Shown piece after piece: positions 1 to 8,965 of a DNA stretch of 64,000 nucleotides. Both the position numbers and the translations under genes were made by a program. The stretch covers positions 2,046,001 through 2,110,000 of the forward strand of contig NZ_JAADJV010000001.1 in assembly GCF_011684115.1 (NCBI RefSeq), given 5' to 3'. The notes under the pieces are model-generated. The model was not told the DNA's origin, made no database searches, and saw only the letters and a program-made list of their open reading frames with translations. Every line of letters starts with the position of its first letter. Positions within the stretch are counted from its first letter, which is position 1. The stretch comes from Rahnella aceris (GTDB lineage: Bacteria; Pseudomonadota; Gammaproteobacteria; Enterobacterales; Enterobacteriaceae).

Positions 1-1057
1 GCGATTTTTCCTCGCCAGTTTTCCAGTGGATCTGACGCAATTGCGTCAGCCCCTGATGACGTTCTTCCACCACCAGCCAGTCACGGAACAGGCTGAAGCC
101 TTCAAGCATCACTTCAATACGCGGCGCAATCAGCGTCTGCCAGTTTGCTTCCACGCCATCTTCACTCTTATAAAGTCCGAAGTTTTTGCCATCTTTATTG
201 GAGCGGATGTAGAAATGCCCGAGGTAATGATCGAGAGCGTATTCATGATCTTTACGGCGTGAGAGAAACACCTGCGGTTTTGCCTGCGGATCATCGGCAT
301 CCAGCAGCAGGATCTCGGAAGTCGTGGTGCTGTCGAGGTGGATCAGAATGTATTTTTCAGACGTGGTTTTATCCAGCCCGACGTAAAACGTGTCGTCTTT
401 CTCTTCATACACCAGCTTGTCGGTCTTAGGATCAGTGCCGACCACGTGGCGATAAACCTGATACGGCAGCAACGTTTTCTTGTGTTTGCGCACGTAATAC
501 AGTGTCTGAGAATCGTTCGCCCATTCGCTGCTGCCGGAGGTGTTTTTCAGCAGATCGTCAGTCCAGGTTTCGTCATCAAGTTTTTTGATGCGGATGTCGT
601 ACTGACGGCGCGAAAGAAAGTCTTCCGCCACGGCCATCAGTTTGTTATCAGGGCTGATATCCAGACCGCCCAGCGTGTAAAATTCGCTGTCTCTGGCACG
701 TTCATTGCCATCAATCAGCGTGCTCCAGTTTTCATGTTCCGCTGCGGGCTGACGCAGATAAAGGGGGTATTCGTTGCCCGGTTCATAGCGGGTCTGATAA
801 CGGTAGCCATGTTTCACGTAGGGAACGGAATGATCCTGTTGCGCAATACGCGCAACCATTTCGCCATACAGGGTTTCACGCAGCGCCTGATGCGGTTGCA
901 TGGCCTGTTCGGTATATTGGTTTTCAGCGGTCAGATACGCCAGAACCTGAGGATCGGCGCGGTCATCATCACGCAGCCAGTAATAGTTATCGACGCGGTC
1001 ATCGCCGTGTACGCTCAGGGTTTGCGGGCGTTTTTCAGCCTTTGGAGGTGTCATCAT
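1..1057 (-). CDS. ptrB: Oligopeptidase B (protease II), N-terminal part, cut by window edge
   Basis: The reading frame is open from the left edge to two adjacent ATG codons at 1057 and 1054, giving about 352 residues. They align throughout with the N-terminal beta-propeller of E. coli PtrB; recognisable blocks are NYYWLRDD near the start, FLSRRQYDIR, YYVRKHKKTLLPYQV, EEKDD and HEYALDHY. PtrB is a cytosolic S9A serine peptidase that cleaves short peptides after Arg or Lys; the propeller limits access to the catalytic domain. The Ser-Asp-His domain lies outside the window, so activity cannot be judged. The start choice is soft: an AAAGAG stretch precedes it. Confidence 0.93.
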   Translation of the reverse strand, partial: MMTPPKAEKRPQTLSVHGDDRVDNYYWLRDDDRADPQVLAYLTAENQYTEQAMQPHQALRETLYGEMVARIAQQDHSVPYVKHGYRYQTRYEPGNEYPLYLRQPAAEHENWSTLIDGNERARDSEFYTLGGLDISPDNKLMAVAEDFLSRRQYDIRIKKLDDETWTDDLLKNTSGSSEWANDSQTLYYVRKHKKTLLPYQVYRHVVGTDPKTDKLVYEEKDDTFYVGLDKTTSEKYILIHLDSTTTSEILLLDADDPQAKPQVFLSRRKDHEYALDHYLGHFYIRSNKDGKNFGLYKSEDGVEANWQTLIAPRIEVMLEGFSLFRDWLVVEERHQGLTQLRQIHWKTGEEKS

Positions 1058-1188
1058 CTCGGGATCTCTTTGTCCTCTTTGCGGTGTGACAAGAGTGACA
1101 GGTTTAGGCAGGGAAACCAAGAGACGTCAATGCAGGGAAATAATGCGTCCGCTAAGAAATAACGGACGCAACCGGAAGTGCAGAAAGG

Positions 1189-1554
1189 CTATACCGGCGT
1201 GCTGTAGCTGATTTCGCCGATCTGGCAGTTGAGGGTCACCTGATAGGTTTTATCAGTGTGATCACCGCGCACTTTTAGCGGGATATTCCATCTGGCGTTA
1301 TTGCCGCTGATGCTGTCAGTCACCACCCAGGCCACCGGTGTAGAAGTGCCGAGCACTTTTTTATCTGCATCCCAGCGCGGAATACGGTTTTGCAGGAAAT
1401 CACGTTTAACCAGTGCTGCCACTTCATCTTTTGTGGCCGTGGAACAGGGTGTTACCGTTGCCGTTCTCACTTCAGGCTCATCGGCCTGTGCAACCTGGCT
1501 CAGACCGCTCATTCCTGCAACGGCCATCACAACGCCCAAGATTATCTTTTTCAT
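1189..1554 (-). CDS. yebF: YebF family secreted protein
   Basis: A 121-residue protein starting at MKKIILGVVM, a clear Sec signal peptide ending near VAQA-DEPEV. An upstream in-frame start would add 35 charged residues before the signal peptide, so I use the ATG at 1554. The mature part has the YebF pattern: C-x-ATKDEVAALVKRDFLQNRIPRW, then PVAWV, WNIPLKVRG, TYQVTLNCQIGE. It has two cysteines, as in E. coli YebF, which reaches the medium in E. coli K-12 and is the immunity protein for colicin M-like toxins in some family members. The exact role here is unknown. In E. coli yebF lies near the same group of genes. Confidence 0.85.
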   Translation of the reverse strand: MKKIILGVVMAVAGMSGLSQVAQADEPEVRTATVTPCSTATKDEVAALVKRDFLQNRIPRWDADKKVLGTSTPVAWVVTDSISGNNARWNIPLKVRGDHTDKTYQVTLNCQIGEISYSTPV

Positions 1555-1715
1555 CGTTCGTCTTCCCAGTCTTTGTCGTTCATTCAGTTGACCTTGCCGG
1601 ACAATATCCCTACATAAGGCAAGGTCATCGCTTGCGTTAGATAATATAATCCTCAACAAGGCAATAACACAACATTAACAACAAGACGACCAATGCAAAG
1701 CGATAAGAAACCCGG

Positions 1716-3098
1716 TTAACGCAAGATAATGGCTTTGCAATTCTTGCCTTTAATTTTCCCTTCCTGCAAACGTTGCAGCGCTTTCTTAGCGCTCTTCTGA
1801 CGAATCGCCACATAAGCATGAACCGGGAACATATCGATTTTACCGACTTCAGCTGCGGTCAGCCCGGCGTCACCGGTCAGCGCGCCCAGAATATCGCCGG
1901 GACGGATTTTGGCTTTACGGCCGCCATCGATGCACAACGTTGCCATTTCAGGATCAAGCGCTACCGGGGCGGCGGCCAGTGCCTGCGCTGCGGGCTGCCA
2001 GGTAAACCGCTGGCGGGTGTAATCTTCCAGCGCCGTTACACGCGGCATTTCCTGCGGTGTCACGAGACTGACGGCCAGGCCACTGGTGCCCGCACGACCG
2101 GTACGGCCCACGCGGTGAACGTGAACTTCCGGGTCGAAAGACAGCTCGTAATTAATGACCAGGCCGAGCTGTTTAATGTCCAGCCCGCGTGCCGCAACAT
2201 CTGTCGCCACCAGTACGCGGCAACTGCCGTTGGAGAAACGCACCAGTACGCGGTCGCGGTCACGCTGCTCGAGGTCGCCGTTCAGCGCCAGCGCACTGAT
2301 GCCTTTCGCCTTCAGGTCATCACAAACATCCTGACAGTCACGTTTGGTGTTACAGAACACCACACAGGAAGTCGGCTGATACTGATACAGCACCGCGGCC
2401 AGCAGCGATAAACGCTGATGTTTGTCGGCTTCGATGAAAATCTGCCTGATATCAGCAATGTCATCTTCGCCTTCGATTTCTACCTTCAGCGGCTGACGCT
2501 GAAATTTAGAACTGATGCGCTCAATGCCGTCCGGATACGTCGCGGAGAACAGCAGCGTCTGGCGATCCTGCGGCGTATAACTGACGACATCTTCGATATC
2601 TTCGCTAAAGCCCATATCCAGCATGCGGTCCGCTTCATCCAGCACCAGTACTTTCAGTTCGTCCAGTTTCAGCGTGCCTTTACGCAAATGCTCCTGAATA
2701 CGGCCCGGCGTACCCACCACAATGTGCGGCGGATGGACCAGCGATTCAAGCTGTGGTCCGATTGCCTGGCCACCGCACAGGGTCAGAATTTTGATGTTTT
2801 GGGTAAAACGCGCCAGACGGCGTAATTCTTTGCTGACCTGATCGGCCAGTTCGCGGGTCGGACACAATACCAGCGCCTGAGCGACGAACTGTGAAACGGT
2901 AATGCTGTTCAGTAAACCGATACCGAAAGCGGCTGTTTTACCGCTGCCGGTTTTGGCTTTGGCGCGGACGTCCTGACCCAGCAGGATGGCAGGCAACGAC
3001 GCTTCCTGAATCGGGGTCATTTCGGTGTAACCCAGTTCATTCAGGTTAGAAAGTTGCTCAACGGGTAATGTCAGGGCAGAAAAGGAATGCGTGCTCAA
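1716..3098 (-). CDS. dbpA: ATP-dependent RNA helicase DbpA
   Basis: A 460-residue DEAD-box helicase. Motifs in order: Q motif (MTPIQEASLPAIL), Walker A (AKTGSGKTA), PTRELA, GTPGR, DEAD (VLDEADRML), SAT (LFSATYP), then ATDVAARGLD and HRVGRTGRAG. The C-terminal ~75 residues (IDGGRKAKIRPGDILGALTGDAGL) are the DbpA RNA-recognition domain, which in E. coli binds hairpin 92 of 23S rRNA and directs the helicase to late 50S assembly. It is transcribed divergently from purT. The length matches the family (457 in E. coli). Confidence 0.96.
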   Translation of the reverse strand: MSTHSFSALTLPVEQLSNLNELGYTEMTPIQEASLPAILLGQDVRAKAKTGSGKTAAFGIGLLNSITVSQFVAQALVLCPTRELADQVSKELRRLARFTQNIKILTLCGGQAIGPQLESLVHPPHIVVGTPGRIQEHLRKGTLKLDELKVLVLDEADRMLDMGFSEDIEDVVSYTPQDRQTLLFSATYPDGIERISSKFQRQPLKVEIEGEDDIADIRQIFIEADKHQRLSLLAAVLYQYQPTSCVVFCNTKRDCQDVCDDLKAKGISALALNGDLEQRDRDRVLVRFSNGSCRVLVATDVAARGLDIKQLGLVINYELSFDPEVHVHRVGRTGRAGTSGLAVSLVTPQEMPRVTALEDYTRQRFTWQPAAQALAAAPVALDPEMATLCIDGGRKAKIRPGDILGALTGDAGLTAAEVGKIDMFPVHAYVAIRQKSAKKALQRLQEGKIKGKNCKAIILR

Positions 3099-3262
3099 GG
3101 GCGATAACTCTTTATGTGAGGCAAAAATCGGGACAGCGGCAGGAAGCCTGACGCCATGGTTTGAGTAAATGATAACAGAGACGCCCGCAGACTGCCTTAA
3201 ACGGCAGAAAACAGGCTGAAAAAATCCTGCTTTTATTCCCGCTTAAATTTATCAACAGCACT

Positions 3263-3300
3263 GCGCAATCGTTTTCGTCGACAATAATTTCAGATATACT
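3263..3300 (+). promoter_or_regulatory. purT promoter with PurR-like operator
   Basis: GCGCAATCGTTTTCGT at 3263-3278 matches the PurR consensus ACGCAAACGTTTTCGT at 14 of 16 positions. A TATACT -10 hexamer lies at 3295-3300, so the operator covers the -35 region, about 70 bp before the purT ATG. E. coli purT belongs to the PurR regulon. Site and hexamer are seen; repression is inferred. Confidence 0.7.
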
Positions 3301-3348
3301 GCGCGCCGAAATTCCTATTTTCCTTCACACAGATCTGGGTACGAAGCT

Positions 3349-4527
3349 ATGTTAACCATTGGTACTGCACTGCGCACTGGCGCCACCCGCGTCATGTTAT
3401 TAGGCTCCGGCGAACTGGGCAAAGAAGTGGCGATTGAATGCCAGCGACTGGGTCTGGAAGTGATCGCCGTTGATCGCTATGCCGATGCACCCGCGATGCA
3501 GGTCGCCCATCGCAGCCATGTCATTAACATGCTGGATGGCGATGCACTGAAACAGGTTATCGAAAGCGAACACCCTGATTTTATCGTGCCGGAAATCGAA
3601 GCGATTGCCACCAGCATGCTGGTCGAGCTGGAAAAACAGGGTCACAACGTCGTGCCTTGTGCTGAAGCGACACGCCTGACCATGAACCGCGAAGGCATCC
3701 GTCGTCTGGCTGCCGAAACGCTGAAGCTGCCAACTTCCACTTATCAGTTTGCCGATGATGAAGCGGCTTTCCGTGAGGCGATCGACGCCATCGGCTATCC
3801 GTGCATTATCAAACCGGTGATGAGCTCTTCCGGTAAAGGTCAGAGCCTGATCCGCAGTGCCGATCAGTTACAGGCGGCATGGGATTATGCCCAGCAAGGT
3901 GGCCGTGCTGGCGGCGGACGTGTCATCGTTGAAGGTCTGGTGAAGTTTGATTTTGAAATCACCCTGCTGACGATCAGCGCCGTTGATGGCATTCATTTCT
4001 GTGCGCCAATCGGACACCGTCAGGAAGACGGTGATTACCGCGAATCCTGGCAGCCACAGCAGATGACAGACCTTGCATTGCAGCGCGCCAAAGACATCGC
4101 AGAGAAAGTGGTGAAAGCGTTGGGCGGTAAAGGTCTGTTTGGCGTTGAACTGTTTGTTTGTGGTGATGAAGTGATCTTCAGCGAAGTGTCACCTCGCCCG
4201 CACGACACCGGGATGGTAACGCTGATTTCTCAGGATTTATCAGAGTTCGCCCTGCATGTGCGCGCATTCCTCGGTCTGCCGGTGGGCAATATCCGCCAGT
4301 TCGGCCCTTCCGCTTCTGCCGTAATCCTGCCGGAACTGACCAGCAGCAACGTGACGTTTACCGGCCTGGAAAACGCACTGACCGGTTACAACCAGATCCG
4401 TCTGTTCGGTAAGCCGGAAATCAGTGGTAAGCGCCGCCTTGGCGTAGCGCTGGCGACGGCGGACAACGTTGAAGACGCCGTGGAACAGGCCAAACAGGCA
4501 GCGGCTGCAGTGGTGGTTAAAGGCTAA
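3349..4527 (+). CDS. purT: Formate-dependent phosphoribosylglycinamide formyltransferase (GAR transformylase 2)
   Basis: A 392-residue ATP-grasp enzyme that makes formyl-GAR from GAR, formate and ATP in purine synthesis, bypassing the folate-dependent PurN step. Visible: N-terminal nucleotide-binding loop [16 protein letters not shown] (about 19-34), the ATP-grasp glycine loop [11 protein letters not shown] (about 158-168), and the metal-binding stretch [26 protein letters not shown] (about 263-288). The length equals that of E. coli PurT. It stands alone with a PurR-like operator upstream and a bidirectional terminator downstream. Confidence 0.97.
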   Translation: MLTIGTALRTGATRVMLLGSGELGKEVAIECQRLGLEVIAVDRYADAPAMQVAHRSHVINMLDGDALKQVIESEHPDFIVPEIEAIATSMLVELEKQGHNVVPCAEATRLTMNREGIRRLAAETLKLPTSTYQFADDEAAFREAIDAIGYPCIIKPVMSSSGKGQSLIRSADQLQAAWDYAQQGGRAGGGRVIVEGLVKFDFEITLLTISAVDGIHFCAPIGHRQEDGDYRESWQPQQMTDLALQRAKDIAEKVVKALGGKGLFGVELFVCGDEVIFSEVSPRPHDTGMVTLISQDLSEFALHVRAFLGLPVGNIRQFGPSASAVILPELTSSNVTFTGLENALTGYNQIRLFGKPEISGKRRLGVALATADNVEDAVEQAKQAAAAVVVKG

Positions 4528-4548
4528 TCCATTCCTGACGCTGAGATG

Positions 4549-4586
4549 AAAAAAAACCGGACGCCTGAAAAGAGTCCGGTTTTTCT
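4549..4586. terminator. Bidirectional terminator between purT and yoaH
   Basis: Stem ACCGGAC (4556-4562) pairs with GTCCGGT (4574-4580) around an 11-nt loop. An A-run lies on the left and T5C on the right, so it can end both purT (+) and the convergent yoaH (-). Confidence 0.85.
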
Positions 4587-4617
4587 TTGCAGCAAAGGGA
4601 AACTGCGGAGCAACGTT

Positions 4618-4800
4618 TTATTCGTCGTCTTCGTCATCAAAAATGACGGTCACACGGTCACCTTTATGCGTTTCGCGGATTTCTTCTGCAACGGTCGCAA
4701 TGGCTTCGCCGCTGCTCATGCCGTTTTCCATTAACTGGCGGATACGATCGGCGGCCTGTTCTTGTTCGTGATGTGATAATGAAGGCATACCTGTCAGCAT
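4618..4800 (-). CDS. yoaH: YoaH family (UPF0181) small protein
   Basis: A 60-residue protein. The core [38 protein letters not shown] and acidic tail (IFDDEDDE) are those of UPF0181/YoaH. No enzymatic role is established for the family. It lies divergent to pabB as in E. coli. The start could be the ATG at 4800 or the next Met four codons later; MLTGMPSLS aligns with the MFAGLPSLT start I recall for E. coli YoaH, favouring 4800. Confidence 0.9.
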   Translation of the reverse strand: MLTGMPSLSHHEQEQAADRIRQLMENGMSSGEAIATVAEEIRETHKGDRVTVIFDDEDDE

Positions 4801-4961
4801 GGGAGTGTCCTGTTGTACGGGTGATAATAAAAAGCCCGCGCAGTGCGGGGTTGCACAGTATACGCCTTATTCACGCAAATCGCCTGCGCTGCTTTCAGGC
4901 AGCCCGATCTGTGTTAGGATCCTGAAAAATAGTCACTGCGCCAGAGAAACTCATACCCGTC

Positions 4962-6338
4962 ATGCCATTCGCCCAACCCGTTGTTTTCCATTCATTACCT
5001 TATCAGCCCGATGCAATAACTGAACGGTTCGCGCCGCTTTCTGCTTTGCCGTGGGCGATGTTACTGCATTCAGGTTCGGCACAGCACCAGCATAATCGTT
5101 TCGATATTCTGGTGGCCGATCCGCTGATCACGCTGACCACACGTGGCAAGCTAACGCAGATTGAGCACAACGGCATGGCCGAAACCCGGACTGAAGATCC
5201 GTTTGCTTTACTGGAAGAGCAAATGGCAGTGGCCGGTTTACGGGCAGAAAGTTCAGCGGATTTTCCTTTTCTGGGCGGCGCACTGGGTTTGTTCGGTTAT
5301 GACCTGGGGCGCAGGATAGAAACATTGCCTGAAACTGCAGAACGGGATATTGACCTGCCGGATATGGCGGTAGGGATTTATGACTGGGCGCTGATTGCCG
5401 ATCACCATTTACAGCGCCTGACGCTGATTTGCCATGGTGACGTTTCTGAACGTTTACGCTGGCTGGCCCAGTACCAACCTGTTCCTTCTCCTGCGCCTTT
5501 CTGTTTACATGCGCCGTGGCGGGCAAATATGAGCCGCGAAGAATACGGTGAGAAATTCCGTAAGATTCAGGAATATATTCACAGTGGTGATTGCTATCAG
5601 ATCAATCTGGCGCAGCGGTTTTCGACGGAATACAGCGGCGATGAATGGCAGGCTTTCCTGCGCCTCAATCAGGCTAACCGCGCCCCTTTCTCCGCGTTTC
5701 TGCGTCTGCCGGAAAATGCCGTTGTCTGTCTTTCACCCGAGCGTTTCATCTGGCTGAAAGACGCTGAGATACAGACCCGCCCGATTAAGGGAACGCTGCC
5801 GCGCTGCGAAGATCCGACTGAGGATATGCAGCAGGCAGAACGGCTCGCGGCATCGGAAAAGGATCGCGCCGAAAACCTGATGATTGTCGATTTGCTGCGT
5901 AACGATATCGGCCGCGTGGCGACACCCGGCAGTGTGCGGGTGCCGGAGCTGTTCGTTGTGGAGCCCTTCCCCGCCGTCCATCATCTGGTCAGCACGATCA
6001 CCGCCCGGTTACCCGAAACCTGTCACGCCAGCGCCTTACTGCGTGCCTGTTTCCCCGGCGGCTCCATTACCGGTGCGCCCAAAGTGCGTGCCATGGAAAT
6101 TATCGAAGAACTTGAACCGCACCGGCGCAACGGCTATTGCGGCAGCATTGCATATCTGAGTTGCTGCGGCACGATGGACAGCAATATCACCATCCGCACA
6201 TTGCTCACCGCACAGGGCAAAATTTACTGCTGGGCGGGTGGCGGGATCGTCGCTGACAGTCAGGAACAGGCGGAATATCAGGAAACTTTTGATAAGATTG
6301 CCCGTATTCTGCCTGAATTAGGAGAAATACAGCCGTGA
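4962..6338 (+). CDS. pabB: Aminodeoxychorismate synthase component I
   Basis: A 458-residue chorismate-using enzyme. With PabA-supplied ammonia it converts chorismate to 4-amino-4-deoxychorismate for p-aminobenzoate and folate. Seen: N-terminal domain with [14 protein letters not shown]; catalytic lysine in [10 protein letters not shown] (PIKGT, the PabB form of the TrpE PIAGT motif); [36 protein letters not shown]; and [10 protein letters not shown] near the C terminus. It overlaps the nudL start by 3 nt, so the two are probably translated together. Confidence 0.96.
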   Translation: MPFAQPVVFHSLPYQPDAITERFAPLSALPWAMLLHSGSAQHQHNRFDILVADPLITLTTRGKLTQIEHNGMAETRTEDPFALLEEQMAVAGLRAESSADFPFLGGALGLFGYDLGRRIETLPETAERDIDLPDMAVGIYDWALIADHHLQRLTLICHGDVSERLRWLAQYQPVPSPAPFCLHAPWRANMSREEYGEKFRKIQEYIHSGDCYQINLAQRFSTEYSGDEWQAFLRLNQANRAPFSAFLRLPENAVVCLSPERFIWLKDAEIQTRPIKGTLPRCEDPTEDMQQAERLAASEKDRAENLMIVDLLRNDIGRVATPGSVRVPELFVVEPFPAVHHLVSTITARLPETCHASALLRACFPGGSITGAPKVRAMEIIEELEPHRRNGYCGSIAYLSCCGTMDSNITIRTLLTAQGKIYCWAGGGIVADSQEQAEYQETFDKIARILPELGEIQP

Positions 6339-6937
6339 CGCTGCTGGAACAACACGCGCCCTTACAGACGTTTTCACCTGCCGTGGAAGATTTCATCCTG
6401 CGTTTTCAATTGCAGCAGCCGCGCCTGCCTGCTGCGGCGTTGCGCGGAACCCGCCACGCCGCTGTGTTGATCCCGATTATCTGCCGTCCGGAACCGACCC
6501 TTTTACTGACGCGCCGCTCCGATCAGTTGCGTAAACACGCCGGCCAGGTCGCCTTTCCCGGTGGTGCAGCAGATGCTTCCGATGCCTCGATTATTGCCAC
6601 CGCATTACGCGAAGCGCATGAAGAGGTCGCGATCCCCCCTGAACAGGTTCATATATTAGGCACACTGTCGCCGCAGGACAGCAGCAGCGGTTTTCAGGTC
6701 ACGCCGGTTATCGGGCTGTTGCCTGTTGATGTACCACTGCATCCCGCGGAAGATGAAGTCGCCGAGTTGTTTGAAATGCCGCTGCGGGAAGCCTTTGATC
6801 TCGCACGTTATCACCCCCTGGATATTCACCGCAGAGGCACTCATCACCGGGTTTATCTGTCCTGGTATCAGCAACAATTTGTCTGGGGGCTGACGGCGGG
6901 AATCATCCGTCAGTTGGCCCGGCAGGTTGAAGTCTGA
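6335..6937 (+). CDS. nudL: NudL-type Nudix hydrolase (probable CoA pyrophosphatase)
   Basis: A 200-residue protein with a CoA-type Nudix region: upstream [15 protein letters not shown], then [10 protein letters not shown], the catalytic REUxEE core. The first acidic residue of the Nudix box is Asp rather than Glu, as I recall for E. coli NudL. Family members cleave CoA-type or other nucleotide diphosphates; the substrate is inferred. The start is a GTG at 6335 overlapping the pabB TGA, with GGAG at 6320-6324. Order pabB-nudL-sdaA is as in E. coli. Confidence 0.9.
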   Translation: MTLLEQHAPLQTFSPAVEDFILRFQLQQPRLPAAALRGTRHAAVLIPIICRPEPTLLLTRRSDQLRKHAGQVAFPGGAADASDASIIATALREAHEEVAIPPEQVHILGTLSPQDSSSGFQVTPVIGLLPVDVPLHPAEDEVAELFEMPLREAFDLARYHPLDIHRRGTHHRVYLSWYQQQFVWGLTAGIIRQLARQVEV

Positions 6938-7037
6938 GCTCAGTGATTACATTACGATCACACTTTTGCATCAAATAAGTTTATTTCATGCGAAAAATGA
7001 AACTTTTGCCTCTCAGCCCTTTTAAACTATAAGTCTA

Positions 7038-7117
7038 TCCATAAGAACAAGAGACCCGTCCATAAGGGCTGTCTCTGGTGTTGGTTCATTTATGGAAGCC
7101 AGGGATCCCGTTCCCTG
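7038..7117 (+). promoter_or_regulatory. sdaA leader with repeated TCCATAAG and two hairpins
   Basis: TCCATAAG occurs at 7038-7045 and 7059-7066, exactly 21 bp apart (two helical turns). A third copy of its CCATAA core is inverted at about 7088-7095. GAGAC (7051-7055) can pair with GTCTC (7071-7075), and CAGGGA (7100-7105) with TCCCTG (7112-7117). The sdaA SD (AGGAG, 7132-7136) follows. This may be an operator or structured leader; the regulator is unknown. Confidence 0.35.
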
Positions 7118-7144
7118 CCGCAATCTATTACAGGAGTATTCGAC

Positions 7145-8509
7145 GTGATTAGCGTTTTCGACATGTTCAAGGTCGGGATTGGCCCTTCCAGTTCCCATAC
7201 TTTGGGCCCGATGAAAGCAGGCAAACAGTTCGCTGATGACCTGCTGGAAAAGGGCATGATGCCTGCCGTTACGCGTGTCGCCGTGGACGTTTTTGGTTCT
7301 TTGTCTCTGACAGGTAAAGGCCACCACACAGATATCGCCATTATTTTAGGTCTGGCGGGCAATCAGCCAGATACCGTCGACATCGACGGCATTCCACATT
7401 TTATCCGCGACGTTGAGCAACGTGAGCGTCTGCCGCTGGGCGGAACCCAGCATGAAGTCGATTTCCCACGTGATACCGGTATGGTGTTCCGCGGGGAGAA
7501 TTTACCGCGTCACGAAAACGCCATGCAAATTCACGCTTTTGCTGGCGACAAGATGATTTACAGCAAAACCTATTACTCGGTCGGCGGCGGCTTTATCGTT
7601 GATGACGAGCATTTCGGTCAGCCTGTGCTGGATGAAGTGGCGGTGCCGTACAGCTTTAATTCGGCCAGTGAAATGCTGGCAAAATGTAAGGAAACCGGGC
7701 TGTCATTATCCGGCCTGGTGATGAAAAACGAGCTGGCGCAGCACAGTAAGCAGGACATTGAGCAGTATTTCGAGAAAATCTGGCACACCATGCAGGCCTG
7801 TATCGATCGCGGCCTGAATACCGAAGGCGTTCTGCCTGGCCCGTTGCGGGTGCCGCGTCGTGCTTCTGCCCTGCGCCGGATGCTGGTGTCTAACGACAAA
7901 CTTTCCAGTGACCCGATGAACGTGATCGACTGGGTGAATATGTTTGCCCTCGCGGTTAACGAAGAAAACGCGGCAGGCGGACGTGTCGTGACGGCCCCCA
8001 CCAACGGCGCATGCGGCATTGTGCCTGCGGTGCTGGCGTATTATGACCAGTTCATTCAGTCGGTCAGCCCGGACATTTATCTGCGTTATTTCCTGAGTTC
8101 CGGTGCTATCGGTATTCTGTATAAAATGAATGCGTCGATTTCAGGCGCTGAAGTGGGCTGTCAGGGTGAAGTTGGCGTAGCCTGTTCAATGGCGGCGGCA
8201 GGCTTGACGGAATTGCTTGGCGGCAGCCCGGAACAGGTGTGCGTTGCGGCCGAAATTGGCATGGAACACAATCTGGGATTAACCTGTGACCCTGTTGCCG
8301 GACAGGTTCAGGTACCGTGCATCGAACGTAATGCCATCGCGTCAGTGAAAGCCATTAATGCCGCCCGTATGGCATTACGCCGCACCAGTGAGCCGAGAGT
8401 TTCATTGGATAAAGTCATTGAGACAATGTACGAAACCGGTAAAGATATGAATTCCAAATATCGGGAAACCTCGCGTGGCGGTCTGGCGATTAAGGTTCAG
8501 TGCGACTGA
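7145..8509 (+). CDS. sdaA: L-serine ammonia-lyase (L-serine deaminase I)
   Basis: A 454-residue iron-sulfur L-serine dehydratase converting L-serine to pyruvate and ammonia. N-terminal MISVFDMFKVGIGPSSSHT is the family signature (beta-barrel domain), and the catalytic alpha domain carries the [4Fe-4S] cysteines in NGACGIVPAV, SGAEVGCQGEVGVACSM and LTCDPVAGQVQVPC. Start is GTG at 7145 with AGGAG 8 nt upstream. Length equals E. coli SdaA. The single-chain form with fused alpha and beta domains is intact. Confidence 0.97.
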   Translation: MISVFDMFKVGIGPSSSHTLGPMKAGKQFADDLLEKGMMPAVTRVAVDVFGSLSLTGKGHHTDIAIILGLAGNQPDTVDIDGIPHFIRDVEQRERLPLGGTQHEVDFPRDTGMVFRGENLPRHENAMQIHAFAGDKMIYSKTYYSVGGGFIVDDEHFGQPVLDEVAVPYSFNSASEMLAKCKETGLSLSGLVMKNELAQHSKQDIEQYFEKIWHTMQACIDRGLNTEGVLPGPLRVPRRASALRRMLVSNDKLSSDPMNVIDWVNMFALAVNEENAAGGRVVTAPTNGACGIVPAVLAYYDQFIQSVSPDIYLRYFLSSGAIGILYKMNASISGAEVGCQGEVGVACSMAAAGLTELLGGSPEQVCVAAEIGMEHNLGLTCDPVAGQVQVPCIERNAIASVKAINAARMALRRTSEPRVSLDKVIETMYETGKDMNSKYRETSRGGLAIKVQCD

Positions 8510-8965
8510 TCCGGTCGAAAAGATGACCTCTTCCTGCGGTATTTTCAGGTTGTATTAATTTCAACCAATTTACCGCAGGAAATACCACCTGGCCGGTAGC
8601 CGGCAGCAATAAAACCTTCGCTAACAACAACCTGTTGTATTATCAATACATAATGGTAGTGAGACTTGCATTATACCCTGCAGGTGCGGCATGCTGATTT
8701 CCGCCTGATTTCCCCTGTCCGGGTCCCCCTTATTACGTCTGCGTAAATGTCGGAAATGGACAGGAAAAACCTCAGTGACACTGTCACCTGTATGTTTTTT
8801 TTTCGATTTGAACAGAGAAATATAGGGAGTTTGCCGCTACTCAAACTGAGCGCCCGACGATTTACAGCTACTCTCTATAAAAACGAAATGGCTGTTACGC
8901 ATCGGTAACCCTTTAAAATAATAATTTTGAGCCTGCCTTTAACTCGGGATAAAAGGATTAGAACG
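8510..8965 (+). other. Gene-free stretch between sdaA and the EAL gene, with a long hairpin
   Basis: No convincing ORF. It holds a two-part hairpin at 8531-8581: outer arms TTCCTGCGGTA and TACCGCAGGAA pair perfectly, inner arms GGTTG (8548-8552) and CAACC (8562-8566) form a second stem. No T-run follows, so it is not a simple terminator. The rest presumably holds the promoter of the downstream gene; I could not pick hexamers with confidence. Confidence 0.5.
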
